From positions 1-43,404 of IMG/VR virus record IMGVR_UViG_3300036850_000204: a stretch of 43,404 nt of DNA, one strand, 5' to 3'. The stretch comes from a virus. The position numbers and the translations under genes are program-made. Below are positions 6,793-13,883 of the stretch, piece by piece. Below the pieces are notes generated by a model. It saw nothing but the letters and a program-made list of their open reading frames with translations, ran no database searches and was not told the origin of the DNA. Every line of letters starts with the position of its first letter. Position 1 is the stretch's first letter.

Positions 6793-7874
6793 GCAAAGCC
6801 TACTGCAGCCGCCACTACGCCGCGTACGAGACCGCGGAGGGCTGCGAAGACTGCCGCGCGATGCCGGTCGCGAAGCCGGAGGCGCCGCGGTGTGAGGCGG
6901 GCAAGCCAGCGGCGACAATGGACGGCGCCAAGCTGAACGCGGCGATCAAGACGCTGTGGGGGCAGCGTACCGTGCCGTTGCGGGCGAGCCGGCCTCACCT
7001 GCGCCACATCGACGGCCACTGTGCGACGTGCGGCAAGGCCGACTGCGCGCTGCTGGCGTCGGTGCAGCCAGCGACCGCCACCGTCACCGCGATCGACCGC
7101 GACGCAGGCGTCATCACGTACACGCAAGGCACGAAGAAGACGCGCGTCCGGGTGGGCCGGGCTGGCGACCTTGAGGTGGGCGACGCAATCGCCGCCAGCG
7201 CTAGCGACGGCTGGTCGGTGCACAAAAGCGAGCAGCGGGCGGCCAACGAGGCGTACGCGGCCAAGATGGCGCCGATGCGCGCTGCGCTTGCGGACATGCA
7301 GCGGCAGGTCGACGGGCTGTGGAAGCGCATCGAGGAGGCCGAGGCAATGGCGTCGCCAGCCTGGCATCTCGAACTGGACGCAGGGCTGAAGGCGTGGCTG
7401 CCGCAGACGAAGCCGGAGTCGGAGTCGTTCTTCGGTGTCGACGCCAGCATCCGGCCAAGCTTCACGGTGGTGTCGGACTGGATCTGTCCGCCTGACAGCG
7501 CGTACATGCTTGGCGGCAAGCTGTTCATGCCACCCAGCATGGAGTCGGTGTTCGTGATGGCGGCTGAGCGGGCCAGGGCGGAGCCGTTCCCGGCGGTGTT
7601 GCCGACCGTCTGGGTCGATGACATCGACTGGGGCGACGCGCGGGCGGACCACGCAGACGCGATGCGACACGCTGCCCAGTACGCGGCTCGAGCGGCGCCC
7701 AAGCCAAGCGTAGTAGACCGCAACGAGCGCGCCTACACCAAGGCGCTCGACAGCGGGCTGCAGCCGCCATGGGCACGGTTGCCGGACGAGCCGGTGCTGG
7801 CCTGGGCGCAGCGGTCTGGCGTCGACCTGAGCGTGTATGGCGGGGATGCGTGGCCGTACGGGAGCGCCGGGTGA
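6789..7874 (+). CDS. Unknown 361-aa protein with zinc-binding N-terminus and capsid-like beta motif
   Basis: GTG start in a GTGA overlap. The N-terminal 90 residues contain C6-x-x-H, C19-x2-C22 and HCATCGKADC, suggesting one or two zinc knuckles. Residues 99-111 (VTAIDRDAGVITY) followed by LEVGDAIAAS form a small beta unit that is nearly repeated in the major capsid protein at 26414-27586. Residues 213-218 (SFFGVD) also echo the capsid protein (SFFGVN). A coiled-coil-like helix lies between (ALADMQRQVDGLWKRIEEAE). The C-terminal 130 residues are not recognised. Function unknown; the similarity may be convergent. Confidence 0.6.
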   Translation: MSKAYCSRHYAAYETAEGCEDCRAMPVAKPEAPRCEAGKPAATMDGAKLNAAIKTLWGQRTVPLRASRPHLRHIDGHCATCGKADCALLASVQPATATVTAIDRDAGVITYTQGTKKTRVRVGRAGDLEVGDAIAASASDGWSVHKSEQRAANEAYAAKMAPMRAALADMQRQVDGLWKRIEEAEAMASPAWHLELDAGLKAWLPQTKPESESFFGVDASIRPSFTVVSDWICPPDSAYMLGGKLFMPPSMESVFVMAAERARAEPFPAVLPTVWVDDIDWGDARADHADAMRHAAQYAARAAPKPSVVDRNERAYTKALDSGLQPPWARLPDEPVLAWAQRSGVDLSVYGGDAWPYGSAG

Positions 7875-8308
7875 GCGACGCCCTGCCCGACATTTCGCTC
7901 GGCGGGTTCCGCATCGACAGCATGCGCGTCGTCATCGGTAGTGCGCCCGCGTTCGAGGCCGACGACAGTCTGGTCATCGCGGTGAACGCTCGGGTGGCCG
8001 AGGCGGGGCGGCCCGAGAAGACGATCATGGTCCACAATCGCGAGGTCATCCCGCGCATGGCGGTAGAGCGCGGTGGCCGCCGCTTGCTGGTAGAGCAGGC
8101 GATGCATTGTGTTAGGCGCATGCTTGAGCACGAGATGGAAGAGTGGTTCAGCGTGGACGGCAAGCGCTGGCGCGACCCGCACCCGCCGACGCCAGGAGCC
8201 TGGACACAGCACGGCGTAGTGCAAGTGCTAGATCGCGACCAGCGTCGGTTCATGACGAACGACGGCCAGTGGTTCGACTGGGATGCTGGAGAAGGCGACG
8301 TGCGGTGA
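7871..8308 (+). CDS. Unknown 145-aa protein
   Basis: GTG start in a GTGA overlap. It looks like a compact alpha/beta protein: beta segments FRIDSMRVVIGSAP and DSLVIAVNARVAEAG, a helix RLLVEQAMHCVRRMLEHEME, and an aromatic C-terminus (WTQHGVVQVLDRDQRRFMT, then WFDWDAG). No family is recognised. Third-position GC and operon fit support it as real. Confidence 0.55.
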   Translation: MSDALPDISLGGFRIDSMRVVIGSAPAFEADDSLVIAVNARVAEAGRPEKTIMVHNREVIPRMAVERGGRRLLVEQAMHCVRRMLEHEMEEWFSVDGKRWRDPHPPTPGAWTQHGVVQVLDRDQRRFMTNDGQWFDWDAGEGDVR

Positions 8309-9066
8309 GCAGCCCAAGCATGCACCTCGGCTACTTCGCGTGCGCAGAGGAGGCACTCACGTGGATGTGGAGCTGTGGTCTGCAGGCGTTCTTCCGCTCT
8401 CCCAGCGGCGCAATGCTCGAGCGCCAGCACGCCATGCGCGTCGTTTACCGGCCATCCGCCGAGTTGGTCCGTGAGCGCTTCGACCGCGCAGCACGCATCC
8501 GGGCGACGGGCCTGCACGAGCCCCCCGTCGGCGGCATCACCGCGCAGCCAACGGCCGAGTTCGTCAGCTCCAGCCGCGAGCCGCCCAACGACGCCGATCT
8601 GGTCAGGTTTGGCGCCGTCAGCTCGCACCGTGAGAAGGTCAAGGCGCACAGCTCGCTCGCCGTCGAGGCGCTGGACTTGGCGTTCGGCGCTGAGGGCGCG
8701 CGCTGGTCATGGTCAGAACAAGGCCGCGCCGTGGCACTGTTCCCGCTGGTGCCCGCCGGCATCGCGCTGATAGCGGGCGCCAAGGCAGCCGAGTTGTGCG
8801 GCCGGTGTAAGCACGCCCGGCGCAGGCACGTTACGGTGTACGTGACGCCGCGCGAGTCGTGGTGCTGTGCTGGCAAGGGCTGCGCGTGCGGCGAGTTCGT
8901 GGCGACGCTCGAACTGAGCGACGCGGACCGGTTGAACGTGGCGGTGCAGGTGGACCAGGTGACCGGCGGCAGCGACCGGGAACGCAGGGGGTTGATCGTG
9001 AGGGCGAAGAGGGAGGCGGAAGAGTTGCTGGCGAACGCGCTGGCGACGTGGACGAGGTTGGCATGA
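8305..9066 (+). CDS. Unknown 253-aa protein with a Cys/His cluster
   Basis: GTG start in a GTGA overlap. The first two thirds are unremarkable. At about residues 172-196 a cluster CGRCKHARRRH...WCCAGKGCACGEF provides a likely zinc or metal site, with a CxxC and a later CxC. The C-terminal helix (RERRGLIVRAKREAEELLAN) is charged. The next gene starts by an ATGA overlap. Function unknown. Confidence 0.55.
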   Translation: MSSPSMHLGYFACAEEALTWMWSCGLQAFFRSPSGAMLERQHAMRVVYRPSAELVRERFDRAARIRATGLHEPPVGGITAQPTAEFVSSSREPPNDADLVRFGAVSSHREKVKAHSSLAVEALDLAFGAEGARWSWSEQGRAVALFPLVPAGIALIAGAKAAELCGRCKHARRRHVTVYVTPRESWCCAGKGCACGEFVATLELSDADRLNVAVQVDQVTGGSDRERRGLIVRAKREAEELLANALATWTRLA

Positions 9067-9329
9067 GGTACTTTAGAGCCGACGACGACGTCGCGCTGTT
9101 GGTGGCCGGTGACCCAGTTTCCTCGGTCGACGAGGTGGTAATCAGACACGCTCGCGCGCATGGCGTCAGGCTGGCGGGGCCGCATGTGATGTGCCGCAAG
9201 CACCCGCGCTACACGGCGATGCGCAAGCCGCGATGCACCCGCGACCATCCGACGGGATGCAACGTTTGTTGGGCGCTCTGGTCGGCCAAGCACAACGAGG
9301 CGTGTGTGGCGCTGCAGAGGCTGGCATGA
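9063..9329 (+). CDS. Small Cys-rich protein, unknown
   Basis: 88 aa, ATG in an ATGA overlap. After an acidic beta-like start (RYFRADDDVALLVAGDPV), the C-terminal half has C..H..C..H..C..C spacing (MCRKHPRY, RCTRDHPTGCNVCWALW), a likely zinc-binding domain. The next gene also starts by an ATGA overlap. Confidence 0.55.
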   Translation: MRYFRADDDVALLVAGDPVSSVDEVVIRHARAHGVRLAGPHVMCRKHPRYTAMRKPRCTRDHPTGCNVCWALWSAKHNEACVALQRLA

Positions 9330-9529
9330 GCGCCGACCCCTGGGCAGATGCGCGCCAGGAGGCGGCTCGCCGCGAGCGACTGCGCAAGGCCGCGGTTCGC
9401 CTGCTGGAGTCCATCGACGGCTGCACCGGCGGCGGTCCGTATCGCTACGAGGACCGCGCTGATGAGGTTGTGGACGCGCTTGCCGACATCTTCGACGAAC
9501 TGAGCGAGCCGCCCGGGGGAAGCTTCTGA
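9326..9529 (+). CDS. Small acidic protein, unknown
   Basis: 67 aa, ATG in an ATGA overlap. A charged helix (DARQEAARRERLRKAAVRLL) is followed by an acidic helix (DRADEVVDALADIFDELSEP). No family is recognised. Its last codons contain GGGGGA, the candidate ribosome-binding site for the next gene. Confidence 0.5.
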   Translation: MSADPWADARQEAARRERLRKAAVRLLESIDGCTGGGPYRYEDRADEVVDALADIFDELSEPPGGSF

Positions 9530-9885
9530 CCACCGCCCTCCCCGAGCTCATCCGCCCCGCGTGGCTGGCCCGCAAGCTCAGCACGCCCGCGCACCGCGTG
9601 CACCCGACGGTGATGCTGCGCATGCTGCGGCGCGTCGAGGCCCTGACACGCGTGGGCAACCGGCCTTACACGACGCCCGGCTTGTTGGCCGAGCACGCGC
9701 CCGCGCTGCTGACGGCGCTGGCTCGGGTGCTGGCGGCGGGAACAGACGTGCCGGTGCGGACGTTTGGTGGTGACGATGAGTGCGAGGGCTGCGACCAGTT
9801 GAGGGCTCGGCTGCTCGAGCGTGACAGGCAGTTGAGCGAGCTGGCGACGCGGTTGGCGAATGCTGAGGCGGCGAGAAAGAGGTAG
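9526..9885 (+). CDS. HTH-like DNA-binding protein, probable CTG start
   Basis: The frame codes convincingly from 9526. LIRPAWLARKLSTPAHRVHP, then TVMLRMLRRVEALTRVGNRP and YTTPGLLAEHAPALL look like a winged-helix/excisionase-type DNA-binding domain. The only conventional start is the GTG at 9598, which would cut the domain. At 9526 a CTG overlaps the previous stop as CTGA, in the same geometry as the GTGA junctions here, and GGGGGA lies 5 bases upstream. I therefore propose CTG initiation, giving 119 aa. A central CEGCDQLRARLLERDRQLSE coiled coil ends the protein. If the GTG is used the product is 95 aa. Confidence 0.55.
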   Translation: MTTALPELIRPAWLARKLSTPAHRVHPTVMLRMLRRVEALTRVGNRPYTTPGLLAEHAPALLTALARVLAAGTDVPVRTFGGDDECEGCDQLRARLLERDRQLSELATRLANAEAARKR

Positions 9886-9888
9886 GGC

Positions 9889-11358
9889 GTGCAGGTATCA
9901 CCGATTCTGCTTGTGGACGGGTACAAGGTTGGGCACCGTCAGCAATACCCAGCAGACACCGAAGAGGTGTACAGCAACCTGACTGCCCGCAAGGGGCGGG
10001 ACGGGTCGTTCGACGGCGTCGTGTTCTTTGGCCTGCAGTACTTCTGCATCGAGTACCTGGAGCGCCAGTTCAACGCGTGGTTCGCGCGGTCCGAGGGCGC
10101 GGTGATGGCGGAGTACGAGCGGCGCATCGGCGGTTACCTCGGCAAGGACGCGATGACGTACGAGCACATCCGCGCGCTGCACCGTCACGGCAGTCTGCCG
10201 GTGCTCATCAAGGCGGTGCCGGAGGGGGCGTATGTGCCGTACGGCGTGCCGATGCTGACCATCCGCAACACGCGGCCCGAGTTCTTCTGGGTCACGAACA
10301 TGCTTGAGACCGTCATGTCGGCGGTGCTGTGGAAGGCATGCACGTCGGCGACCAACGCGCGCGCATACCGCCAAGCCTTCGAGCGCTACAGCCGCGATAC
10401 CGTGGGCGACACGAACCCGTTCGTTCCGTGGCAGGGGCATGACTTCTCGTTCCGTGGCATGAGCGGTGTTGAGGACGCCTGCGTGAGCGGCGCGGCTCAC
10501 CTGCTGTCGTTCACGGGCAGCGACACGGTGCCGGCTATCGACTTCCTGGAGGAGTACTACGGCGCCGACTCCGACCGCGAACTAATCGGAGGCAGCGTGC
10601 CTGCCACTGAGCACAGCGTGATGTGCATGGGCATGGAGGAGGGCGAGCGCGAGACGTTCCGCCGGCTCATCACCGAGGTCGTGCCCAAGGGCGTCGTGTC
10701 GATCGTCTCGGACACGTGGGACTACTGGAAGGTCGTCACGGAGATCCTGCCGTCGCTGCGCGAAGAGATTCTGGCGCGCGATGGCAAGGTCGTCATCAGG
10801 CCCGACAGCGGCGTGCCCGAGCACATCATCAATGGCGACCCGAACGCGACCGCTGGCAGCCCGCAGCGCAAGGGCACGATTCGGCTTCTCGACGAGATCT
10901 TCGGGCACACGCTGACGCCACGCGGCTACAAGGTTCTCGACTCGCACATCGGGCTAATCTACGGTGAGCAGATCCACCGCGAGCGGCAAGAGAAGATCCT
11001 GGCCGGTCTCAAGGCCAACGGTTACGCCAGCGACAGTGTGGTGCTTGGCATCGGGTCATACAACTATCAGTACGTGACGCGCGACACTCACGGTTTCGCC
11101 ATCAAGGCGACGTTTGGGCGCACGACGTCTCGCGGCGACGTGGCCATCCACAAGGACCCGAAGACCGACGACGGCACGAAGAAGTCCGCGAAGGGCCTGC
11201 TACGCGTCGACCGCGTCGACGGCAAGCTGACGCTGCGCCAGGGCGTGACCCGCGAAGAGGAGTCCGGCGGCGCGCTTGAGCCGGTGTTCGAAGACGGCTA
11301 CTTGCTGCGACGCCAGACGCTGGCCGACATCCGAGCGCGAGTGGAGGCCGAACTGTGA
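9889..11358 (+). CDS. nadV: Nicotinamide phosphoribosyltransferase
   Basis: 489 aa, typical length for NAMPT. It condenses nicotinamide with PRPP to give NMN and pyrophosphate, the first step of nicotinamide salvage to NAD+. Active-site motifs are intact and align with the human enzyme at a nearly constant offset: HDFSFRG (R189, human R196), GSDTVPA (D212, human D219), SVPATEHS (H242, the phosphorylated His 247 of human), IVSDTWD (D275, human D279) and VIRPDSG (R304 and D306, human R311 and D313). The C-terminal GIGSYNYQYVTRDTHGF and KDPKTDDGTKKSAKG loops are also family features. The GTG start is 3 bases after the previous stop and the gene overlaps prs by GTGA. No NMN adenylyltransferase is seen, so NAD+ formation would need the host enzyme or a gene outside the window. 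Confidence 0.95.
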   Translation: MQVSPILLVDGYKVGHRQQYPADTEEVYSNLTARKGRDGSFDGVVFFGLQYFCIEYLERQFNAWFARSEGAVMAEYERRIGGYLGKDAMTYEHIRALHRHGSLPVLIKAVPEGAYVPYGVPMLTIRNTRPEFFWVTNMLETVMSAVLWKACTSATNARAYRQAFERYSRDTVGDTNPFVPWQGHDFSFRGMSGVEDACVSGAAHLLSFTGSDTVPAIDFLEEYYGADSDRELIGGSVPATEHSVMCMGMEEGERETFRRLITEVVPKGVVSIVSDTWDYWKVVTEILPSLREEILARDGKVVIRPDSGVPEHIINGDPNATAGSPQRKGTIRLLDEIFGHTLTPRGYKVLDSHIGLIYGEQIHRERQEKILAGLKANGYASDSVVLGIGSYNYQYVTRDTHGFAIKATFGRTTSRGDVAIHKDPKTDDGTKKSAKGLLRVDRVDGKLTLRQGVTREEESGGALEPVFEDGYLLRRQTLADIRARVEAEL

Positions 11359-12203
11359 AGATCCTCAACCTCATCAACGCAGGCCGCGGCGACATCGCGT
11401 TCAAGCGCTTCCGCTTCCCCGACGGGCAGGCTCACATGGAGCTGGAGTCAGAGGTTGGCGAGTGGGAGCACGTGCAGATCCTGGCACGCCTGCGCAGCGC
11501 CGAGGACATCCTCGAGTTGGGCATGGCGGTAGACTGCGTGCGCTCGTACGTGCGCGGTCGCATCAGCGTCAACATCGCGTACATGCTGGGCGCTCGCATG
11601 GACCGGGCGATCGGCGCAGGGAAGCCGTTCACGCTGCAGACCATCGCGGGCATGGTCAACGCCGCGTGCGCCGAGGCGAACGACGTGCGCATCCTGGACC
11701 CGCATTCGCCGGTGACGACGCAACTGGTGAAGCGGTCGACGCACATCGACCCGACCACGCTGGTCGAGTCGTCGCTATCGTCTGACGACGTGGTTGTCAT
11801 CCCTGACAAGGGCGCCATACCGCGCACGACCGAGATCCTGCGGCTAATCAAGTACGGCGCACGGCCCATCGCGACGTGCGACAAGGTGCGCGACCCGGCG
11901 ACCGGCAAGCTGAGCGGGTTCACGTTGGTGTGGGGCGACGTCAAGGGCCGGTCGTGCCTCATTGTGGACGACCTGTGCGACGGCGGCGGGACGTTTGCTG
12001 GCGTGGCCGGTGTGCTGCGTGAGGCGGGGGCCACGGCGGTGAAGCTGTGCGTGACGCACGGCGTGTTCTCTCGCGGCCTGCCGATTGCCGGCATTGACTG
12101 CGTGTACACGACCGACTCCTACCAGAGCAGGTCGAGCGTTTGGCATGGCGCGGTGGACGTTGCGGAGGACTACCTGCTCAAGTGGGTCACGGGGTCGAAG
12201 TGA
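11355..12203 (+). CDS. prs: Ribose-phosphate pyrophosphokinase (PRPP synthetase)
   Basis: 282 aa, shorter than the roughly 310-aa bacterial enzyme. It transfers pyrophosphate from ATP to ribose 5-phosphate, making PRPP, the co-substrate of the adjacent NAMPT. Motifs: FPDGQ (residues 21-25; bacterial FPDGE), YMLGARMDRA (bacterial Y-P-x-x-R-x-D-R), DPHS (115-118), and the PRPP-binding loop LIVDDLCDGGGT with D205-D206, where bacterial enzymes usually have DDxxDTGGT. The flexible catalytic-loop region around VIPDKGA is diverged from the canonical SPD-G form. The GTG start overlaps nadV by 4 bases, so the two are translationally coupled and probably made in fixed ratio. Confidence 0.92.
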   Translation: MKILNLINAGRGDIAFKRFRFPDGQAHMELESEVGEWEHVQILARLRSAEDILELGMAVDCVRSYVRGRISVNIAYMLGARMDRAIGAGKPFTLQTIAGMVNAACAEANDVRILDPHSPVTTQLVKRSTHIDPTTLVESSLSSDDVVVIPDKGAIPRTTEILRLIKYGARPIATCDKVRDPATGKLSGFTLVWGDVKGRSCLIVDDLCDGGGTFAGVAGVLREAGATAVKLCVTHGVFSRGLPIAGIDCVYTTDSYQSRSSVWHGAVDVAEDYLLKWVTGSK

Positions 12204-12259
12204 CCGCCGACCTAGCCGCAATCGCCTGGACCGCGTACCGCGCAGCGTACGAGAATTGA
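12200..12259 (+). CDS. Possible 19-aa peptide between prs and the YggL-like gene
   Basis: The GTG at 12200 overlaps the prs stop as GTGA and opens 19 codons (TADLAAIAWTAYRAAYEN) ending one base before the next start region. The junction geometry matches other coupled genes. The peptide may be a translational relay between prs and the next gene, or chance. Evidence is weak. Confidence 0.3.
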   Translation: MTADLAAIAWTAYRAAYEN

Positions 12260-12260
12260 G

Positions 12261-12572
12261 ATGCGCAAGCGCCTACGCAAGAAGCTTCGCCGCGGCGAGT
12301 TCACGGAGTACGGCTTTGCGCTTGCCGGCGTGCACTTATGCTTGAACGACGCCGCGCGCGACCTACTCACGGACTCGCTCTGCTACTTGGCCGAGCGGCA
12401 GGGGCTTGCGATCGGCGGTGGCGTTGGCGAGCACGTGTTCGATCTGTTCGTCACGAAGGCTGGTCGCGGAACGGTCACGCCGAGGCAGCGCGACGTCTAC
12501 ACGTCGATGGTTGGAGCTTGTGTGATGGTGGTGGCCGTCGAGGCGAGTCCGCTGGTGGACGCGTGGCGCTGA
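12261..12572 (+). CDS. YggL-like (DUF469) 50S ribosome-binding protein
   Basis: 103 aa, close to the 108 aa of E. coli YggL. The N-terminus MRKRLRKKLRRGEFTEYGF matches the family hallmark (basic RRLRKK, then x-EF-x-E-x-GF) that marks DUF469/YggL, a protein reported to bind the large ribosomal subunit. The rest (LNDAARDLLTDSLCYLAERQ, GGVGEHVFDLFVTKAGRGTV and a final helix ending DAWR) keeps the family order: helix, Gly-rich strand pair, helix. The ATG is preceded by GAGAATTGAG. A phage copy could bias or protect host ribosomes during infection; that role is inferred. Confidence 0.75.
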   Translation: MRKRLRKKLRRGEFTEYGFALAGVHLCLNDAARDLLTDSLCYLAERQGLAIGGGVGEHVFDLFVTKAGRGTVTPRQRDVYTSMVGACVMVVAVEASPLVDAWR

Positions 12573-12823
12573 CGCGCGTCCTAAGCGCCCACGTCGTCAA
12601 AGGCCGCGGCAAGGTCGTGGCGGTAGAACTCGGCGCCGATTGCGCGCTGTGCGTGGTCGGCGGGTCTGTGACGCACGACGGCGACCGCTACGTCATCGCA
12701 GGCGTCGAGCGGCACCGCGTGAACCGCGAACTGCGGCCGGGCGACCGCGTGGGGCTGCTGCTGCGGCCTGAGCCGTGGTGGGGCGAGGGGGCGGAGGTTG
12801 AGTTTGCGGGGGAGACGCCGTGA
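12563..12823 (+). CDS. Small beta-rich protein, unknown
   Basis: 86 aa. The GTG at 12563 is used, overlapping the previous gene by 10 bases; a CTG at 12569 in a CTGA overlap is an alternative. The sequence alternates beta-type segments (RVLSAHVVKGRGKVVAVELG, CALCVVGGSVTHDGDRYVIA, GDRVGLLLRPEPWW), suggesting a small barrel. No family recognised. Confidence 0.5.
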   Translation: MALTRVLSAHVVKGRGKVVAVELGADCALCVVGGSVTHDGDRYVIAGVERHRVNRELRPGDRVGLLLRPEPWWGEGAEVEFAGETP

Positions 12824-13308
12824 GGCTCGCGTGGTCGCGGCAGGAGCAGGCGGTGGAGGCGTGCCTGCCGGACCGATGCGTGCTGGACGGTCGCCCGGCC
12901 AACGGCGACGTGTGCTGCCGCTGCCGGCACCGCGCGGGCAGGTTCGCCGGCCGCGGCGCGGAGCAGGCGTGGGGCCCACGCATCGGCCCGCGGGTCCGCC
13001 TCTGGCAAGCCCGCGACGTTCCCGAGGCCGTCGTCCTCGAGTTGCTGCGCCGCAGGCCCGGCACGTGGTGGGCGATCGACAACCCGCGGGGCGGCGGACC
13101 CGGAGGCGCAAGCATGCCCGGCATGGTCCAGCACGCGCCGGAGCTTGCCGAGTCTCCGTGGGCCGTCATCAACGCCAAGCTGACCAGCATGCATCGCCGC
13201 GGGCTCGTGGACGGCTGCTCGTGCGGGTGTCGAGGCGACTGGCACGTGTACGGCGAGGACGAGCGGCGATACTGGGAGTGGGTGTCGAAGGCGAGGCCTA
13301 AGACGTGA
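12820..13308 (+). CDS. Unknown protein with winged-helix-like segment and Cys clusters
   Basis: 162 aa, GTG in a GTGA overlap. The N-terminal domain has CCRCRHRAG, a likely metal site. The middle reads like a winged helix: VPEAVVLELLRRRPGTWWAI, then SPWAVINAKLTSMHRRGLV. A C-terminal CSCGCRGDWHVYGEDE may add a second metal site. It may be a DNA-binding regulator. It is the last gene before the first real gap in the early operon. Confidence 0.55.
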   Translation: MRLAWSRQEQAVEACLPDRCVLDGRPANGDVCCRCRHRAGRFAGRGAEQAWGPRIGPRVRLWQARDVPEAVVLELLRRRPGTWWAIDNPRGGGPGGASMPGMVQHAPELAESPWAVINAKLTSMHRRGLVDGCSCGCRGDWHVYGEDERRYWEWVSKARPKT

Positions 13309-13329
13309 GAGCCGGCTAACCAAACTGGC

Positions 13330-13359
13330 CGATTGCGCATTTAGCGATTGCGTATTCAA
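13330..13359 (+). promoter_or_regulatory. Tandem 15-nt direct repeat upstream of the 13383 gene
   Basis: Two adjacent 15-nt units, CGATTGCGCATTTAG and CGATTGCGTATTCAA, match at 12 of 15 positions. The second unit places TATTCA 30 nt before the ATG at 13383. The same arrangement (TTGC-R-TAWTCA) occurs at the same distance before the 14667 gene. These are candidates for a phage promoter or operator. No good -35 element at standard spacing was found, so the polymerase involved is open. Confidence 0.4.
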
Positions 13360-13382
13360 GTCGAAGGGCGCAGACTCTTCTT

Positions 13383-13883
13383 ATGACGAACACGACGATC
13401 GAGACGCGAGTCCACAAGTTCGAGACGGCTGGCCTTGGCAAGGCCCCCTACGCCATCCTCGGCGTATCCGAGATGAAGTTCCAGGCGTGCCAGGGCGCGC
13501 CCATCCAGGCCGGCGGAAGCTGCGACTATTGCGCCGCGGCCATCATGTACGCCGTGCGCCTCCGCAGCGCGGACGGCAAGACGTTCAAGGTGGGCTGCGA
13601 CTGCGCAGAGTCGATTGGCGACGCTGGTCTCAAGCGCGTTGTGAGCGACTGGCAGCGCAAGCACGAGCGCAAACTCCGTGAAGCCGCCAAGGCCCGCAAG
13701 GCGGTGCGCAACGTCGAGAGGTTCGCGGGGCTACTTGTGACGCTCGACGAGATGGCGGCTGGCCCGGCTGGCTTCGCGGCTTCGTTTTCCGGCGACCTCG
13801 CCGCCCAGATCCGTCGCGGTGGCAAGGTGCCCAGTGAGAAGCAGCTGGCGCTGGTGGGAAAGCTCCGCGCCGAGGTGGCCTGA
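13383..13883 (+). CDS. Conserved phage protein with zinc-ribbon core
   Basis: 166 aa. The N-terminal domain (THKFETAGLGKAPY-like pattern, then YAILGV, FQACQGAPIQAGGSCDYCAA and GKTFKVGCDCAESIGDAGL) contains C-x-x-C and C-x-C pairs separated by a beta hairpin, a phage hypothetical-protein type I recognise by pattern. A basic helix (WQRKHERKLREAAKARKA) and a C-terminal helical tail follow. Function unknown. It starts at an ATG with no Shine-Dalgarno sequence after a 74-bp non-coding gap. Confidence 0.65.
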   Translation: MTNTTIETRVHKFETAGLGKAPYAILGVSEMKFQACQGAPIQAGGSCDYCAAAIMYAVRLRSADGKTFKVGCDCAESIGDAGLKRVVSDWQRKHERKLREAAKARKAVRNVERFAGLLVTLDEMAAGPAGFAASFSGDLAAQIRRGGKVPSEKQLALVGKLRAEVA

